Source of the DNA: Anaerolineae bacterium
Lineage (GTDB): Bacteria > Chloroflexota > Anaerolineae > Anaerolineales > Villigracilaceae
Assembly: GCA_003694975.1 (NCBI GenBank)
Contig: RFJH01000081.1
Span: 1-7,060 of the forward strand
DNA: 7,060 nucleotides
Reading direction: 5' to 3'
Part shown: positions 6,524 to 7,060 of the stretch, piece after piece
How positions within the stretch are numbered: position 1 is the first letter of the stretch
How the letters are laid out: every line of letters starts with the position of its first letter
Made by a program: the position numbers and the translations under genes
Notes under the pieces: generated by a model
Database searches by the model: none
The model's input: only the letters and a program-made list of their open reading frames with translations
Told to the model about the DNA's origin: nothing

Positions 6524-6537
6524 TAACAAACATGTTA
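6524..6537. promoter_or_regulatory. Small dyad upstream of the ATPase promoter, possible operator
   Basis: TAACA-N4-TGTTA is a perfect 5-bp inverted repeat ending 17 bases before the -35 hexamer at 6555. Its place suits a regulator site, but it matches no operator I can name and such a short dyad may be chance. Confidence 0.25.
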
Positions 6538-6554
6538 GAATCTTTGTGCCTTAC

Positions 6555-6583
6555 TTGACAGGCCGATTCAATACAAGTACACT
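6555..6583 (+). promoter_or_regulatory. Sigma-70-type promoter for the riboswitch and P-type ATPase
   Basis: A consensus -35 TTGACA (6555-6560), a 17-base spacer, and a -10 TACACT (6578-6583, four of six matches). The predicted first base is near 6590, so the RNA would begin almost directly with the aptamer (GGGGAGTAGC at 6595). The fit between predicted start and aptamer edge supports both calls. Confidence 0.75.
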
Positions 6584-6587
6584 GTGG

Positions 6588-6685
6588 GTGGGTTGGGGAG
6601 TAGCCACCTTGGGACAGGTTGTCGTCAGGACGGAGCCCATGCTCCCGGCAGCCTGTGCGCTGCAAAGCGTTGGCGAGACCACCAC
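6588..6685 (+). promoter_or_regulatory. yybP-ykoY manganese riboswitch aptamer
   Basis: Conserved elements of this class occur in order: GGGGAGTAGC (6595-6604), GTCGTCA (6621-6627, the metal-site loop), CCCGGC (6644-6649) and GCGAGACC (6673-6680, matching the usual GCAAGACC closing segment). Helices fit: P1 pairs GGTTGG (6591-6596) with CCACC (6679-6683) with one bulged T; a short CCA/TGG hairpin at 6604-6612; ACAGG (6614-6618) with CCTGT (6652-6656); GGAGC (6632-6636) with GCTCC (6641-6645) around CCAT; and GCGCT (6657-6661) with AGCGT (6666-6670) around GCAA. In the family, Mn2+ docks two helical legs together and stabilises P1. The downstream gene is a P-type cation ATPase, a known target type for this class. 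The 3' strand of P1 is shared with the terminator, predicting transcription ON when Mn2+ is high. Confidence 0.88.
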
Positions 6686-6707
6686 GTTGTCTGTGGTGGT
6701 CTCTTTT
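6675..6707 (+). terminator. Intrinsic terminator forming the riboswitch expression platform
   Basis: GAGACCACCAC (6675-6685) and GTGGTGGTCTC (6693-6703) form a perfect 11-bp stem with a 7-base loop, followed by TTTT (6704-6707). The T run is short but the stem is strong. The 5' arm contains the bases that close aptamer helix P1, so aptamer folding and termination exclude each other. The coding start is 58 bases downstream. Confidence 0.88.
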
Positions 6708-6750
6708 CATCGGTGCAGGCATCCTCGACCTCGACCCCAGAAACCTTTCC

Positions 6751-6758
6751 GGAAGGAG
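6751..6758 (+). promoter_or_regulatory. Strong Shine-Dalgarno site of the P-type ATPase
   Basis: GGAAGGAG lies 6 bases before the ATG at 6765. It is the strongest ribosome site in the window and fixes this start. It lies outside the terminator, so control appears to act on transcription rather than on ribosome access. Confidence 0.8.
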
Positions 6759-6764
6759 AATTCG

Positions 6765-7060
6765 ATGAGCGCAGAGTCCCATCTGGAAGCGACCCTTCCA
6801 CCCCCTGAAAAGATTGCTGAGGGGGAATGGCATGCGCTGGATGTACAGGCGGTGCTCCGCCATTTGGAGGTGCAGGAGGGAGGGCTGACCTCGGAGCAGG
6901 TCGCCCGGCGACTGCAACACTACGGGCCGAATGAACTGCGTGAAGCGCCGCGCCCTACGTTCTGGCAGATGCTGTGGGAGCAACTGAACAATTTCGTCGT
7001 CTGGTTGCTCATTGCTGCCTCGCTTGTCTCGGCACTGTTGGGGGATTACCTTGAGGCCTC
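6765..7060 (+). CDS. P-type cation-transporting ATPase (P2 type), N-terminal fragment cut by the right edge
   Basis: The first 98 codons of a membrane ATP-driven cation pump. A variable leader (1-21) is followed by the cation-ATPase N-terminal domain: WHALDVQAVLRHLEV, then GLTSEQVARRLQHYGPNEL (40-58), the classic phrase before the first membrane helix. Next come PRPTFWQMLWEQLNN and a hydrophobic stretch, FVVWLLIAASLVSALLG (77-93), which is the start of TM1. The DKTGT phosphorylation site, metal-binding helices and ATP domain lie beyond the window, so ion choice cannot be read from the protein. Related pumps move Ca2+, Mn2+ or Na+/K+. The manganese riboswitch in the leader argues for Mn2+ (or Mn2+/Ca2+) export. 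Frame and family are clear; the substrate is inferred from the leader. Confidence 0.92.
   Translation, partial: MSAESHLEATLPPPEKIAEGEWHALDVQAVLRHLEVQEGGLTSEQVARRLQHYGPNELREAPRPTFWQMLWEQLNNFVVWLLIAASLVSALLGDYLEA

Larger units (their letters stand above)
6229..6554. other. Non-coding spacer between the zinc-ribbon promoter and the riboswitch promoter
   Basis: About 325 bases with no supported gene. Open frames here lack ribosome sites, recognisable motifs and family resemblance. It contains a small hairpin CGCCC-N6-GGGCG (6321-6336), a palindromic repeat (6352-6441) and a dyad TAACA-N4-TGTTA (6524-6537). An 11-base word TGCACTCCGGT at 6287-6297 also occurs at 6189-6199 in the zinc-ribbon leader. 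Confidence 0.6.

Noticed and set aside
6745..6756. Short hairpin CCTTTCCGGAAGG overlapping the ATPase ribosome site, as a translational switch
   Set aside because: The stem is only about four pairs with one G-U and lies downstream of a complete terminator, so it is unlikely to be a control element.
6468..6983. 171-codon minus-strand open frame across the riboswitch region
   Set aside because: It runs antisense through the promoter, riboswitch, terminator and ATPase start, and shows no recognisable domain.

Overview
The window reads like an ordinary chromosomal segment of a GC-rich, non-sporulating bacterium. The best guess is Chloroflexota, class Anaerolineae or a relative. This rests on the style of the sulfurylase N-terminus, a Ycf45/SpoIIIAA-like AAA-R3H protein next to thymidylate kinase, and the DXP-independent PdxS/PdxT route. 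It is an inference from gene content, not a database result.

Layout: (1) Positions 1-833, minus strand, hold the first 277 codons of an ATP sulfurylase (sat) that runs off the left edge. (2) Positions 834-1130 are a divergent intergenic region with an extended -10 promoter facing each way. (3) Positions 1131-5773, plus strand, are a tight five-gene run: pdxS, pdxT, a two-part GNAT-like protein, an AAA ATPase with a C-terminal R3H domain, and tmk. Junctions are +33, +4, a 26-base overlap, and +9, so one transcript is likely. PdxT releases ammonia from glutamine and PdxS uses it to build pyridoxal 5'-phosphate; tmk makes dTDP; the two middle genes have no established role. (4) Positions 5778-6185, minus strand, hold an FmdB-type zinc-ribbon protein with a long acidic tail, convergent with tmk and only 4 bases away. 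(5) Positions 6186-6764 are a 579-base non-coding stretch with the zinc-ribbon promoter, a degenerate palindromic repeat, a small dyad, a strong sigma-70-type promoter, and a manganese-sensing yybP-ykoY riboswitch ending in an intrinsic terminator. (6) From 6765 to the right edge is the N-terminus of a P-type cation ATPase, preceded by a strong ribosome binding site.

The most interesting structure is the riboswitch/terminator/P-type ATPase unit. The 3' strand of aptamer helix P1 is also the 5' arm of a perfect 11-bp terminator stem, which predicts a Mn2+-induced transcriptional ON switch for a metal exporter. The class is known, so this is a new instance rather than a new system. I found no CRISPR array, tRNA, rRNA, transposase or phage gene.
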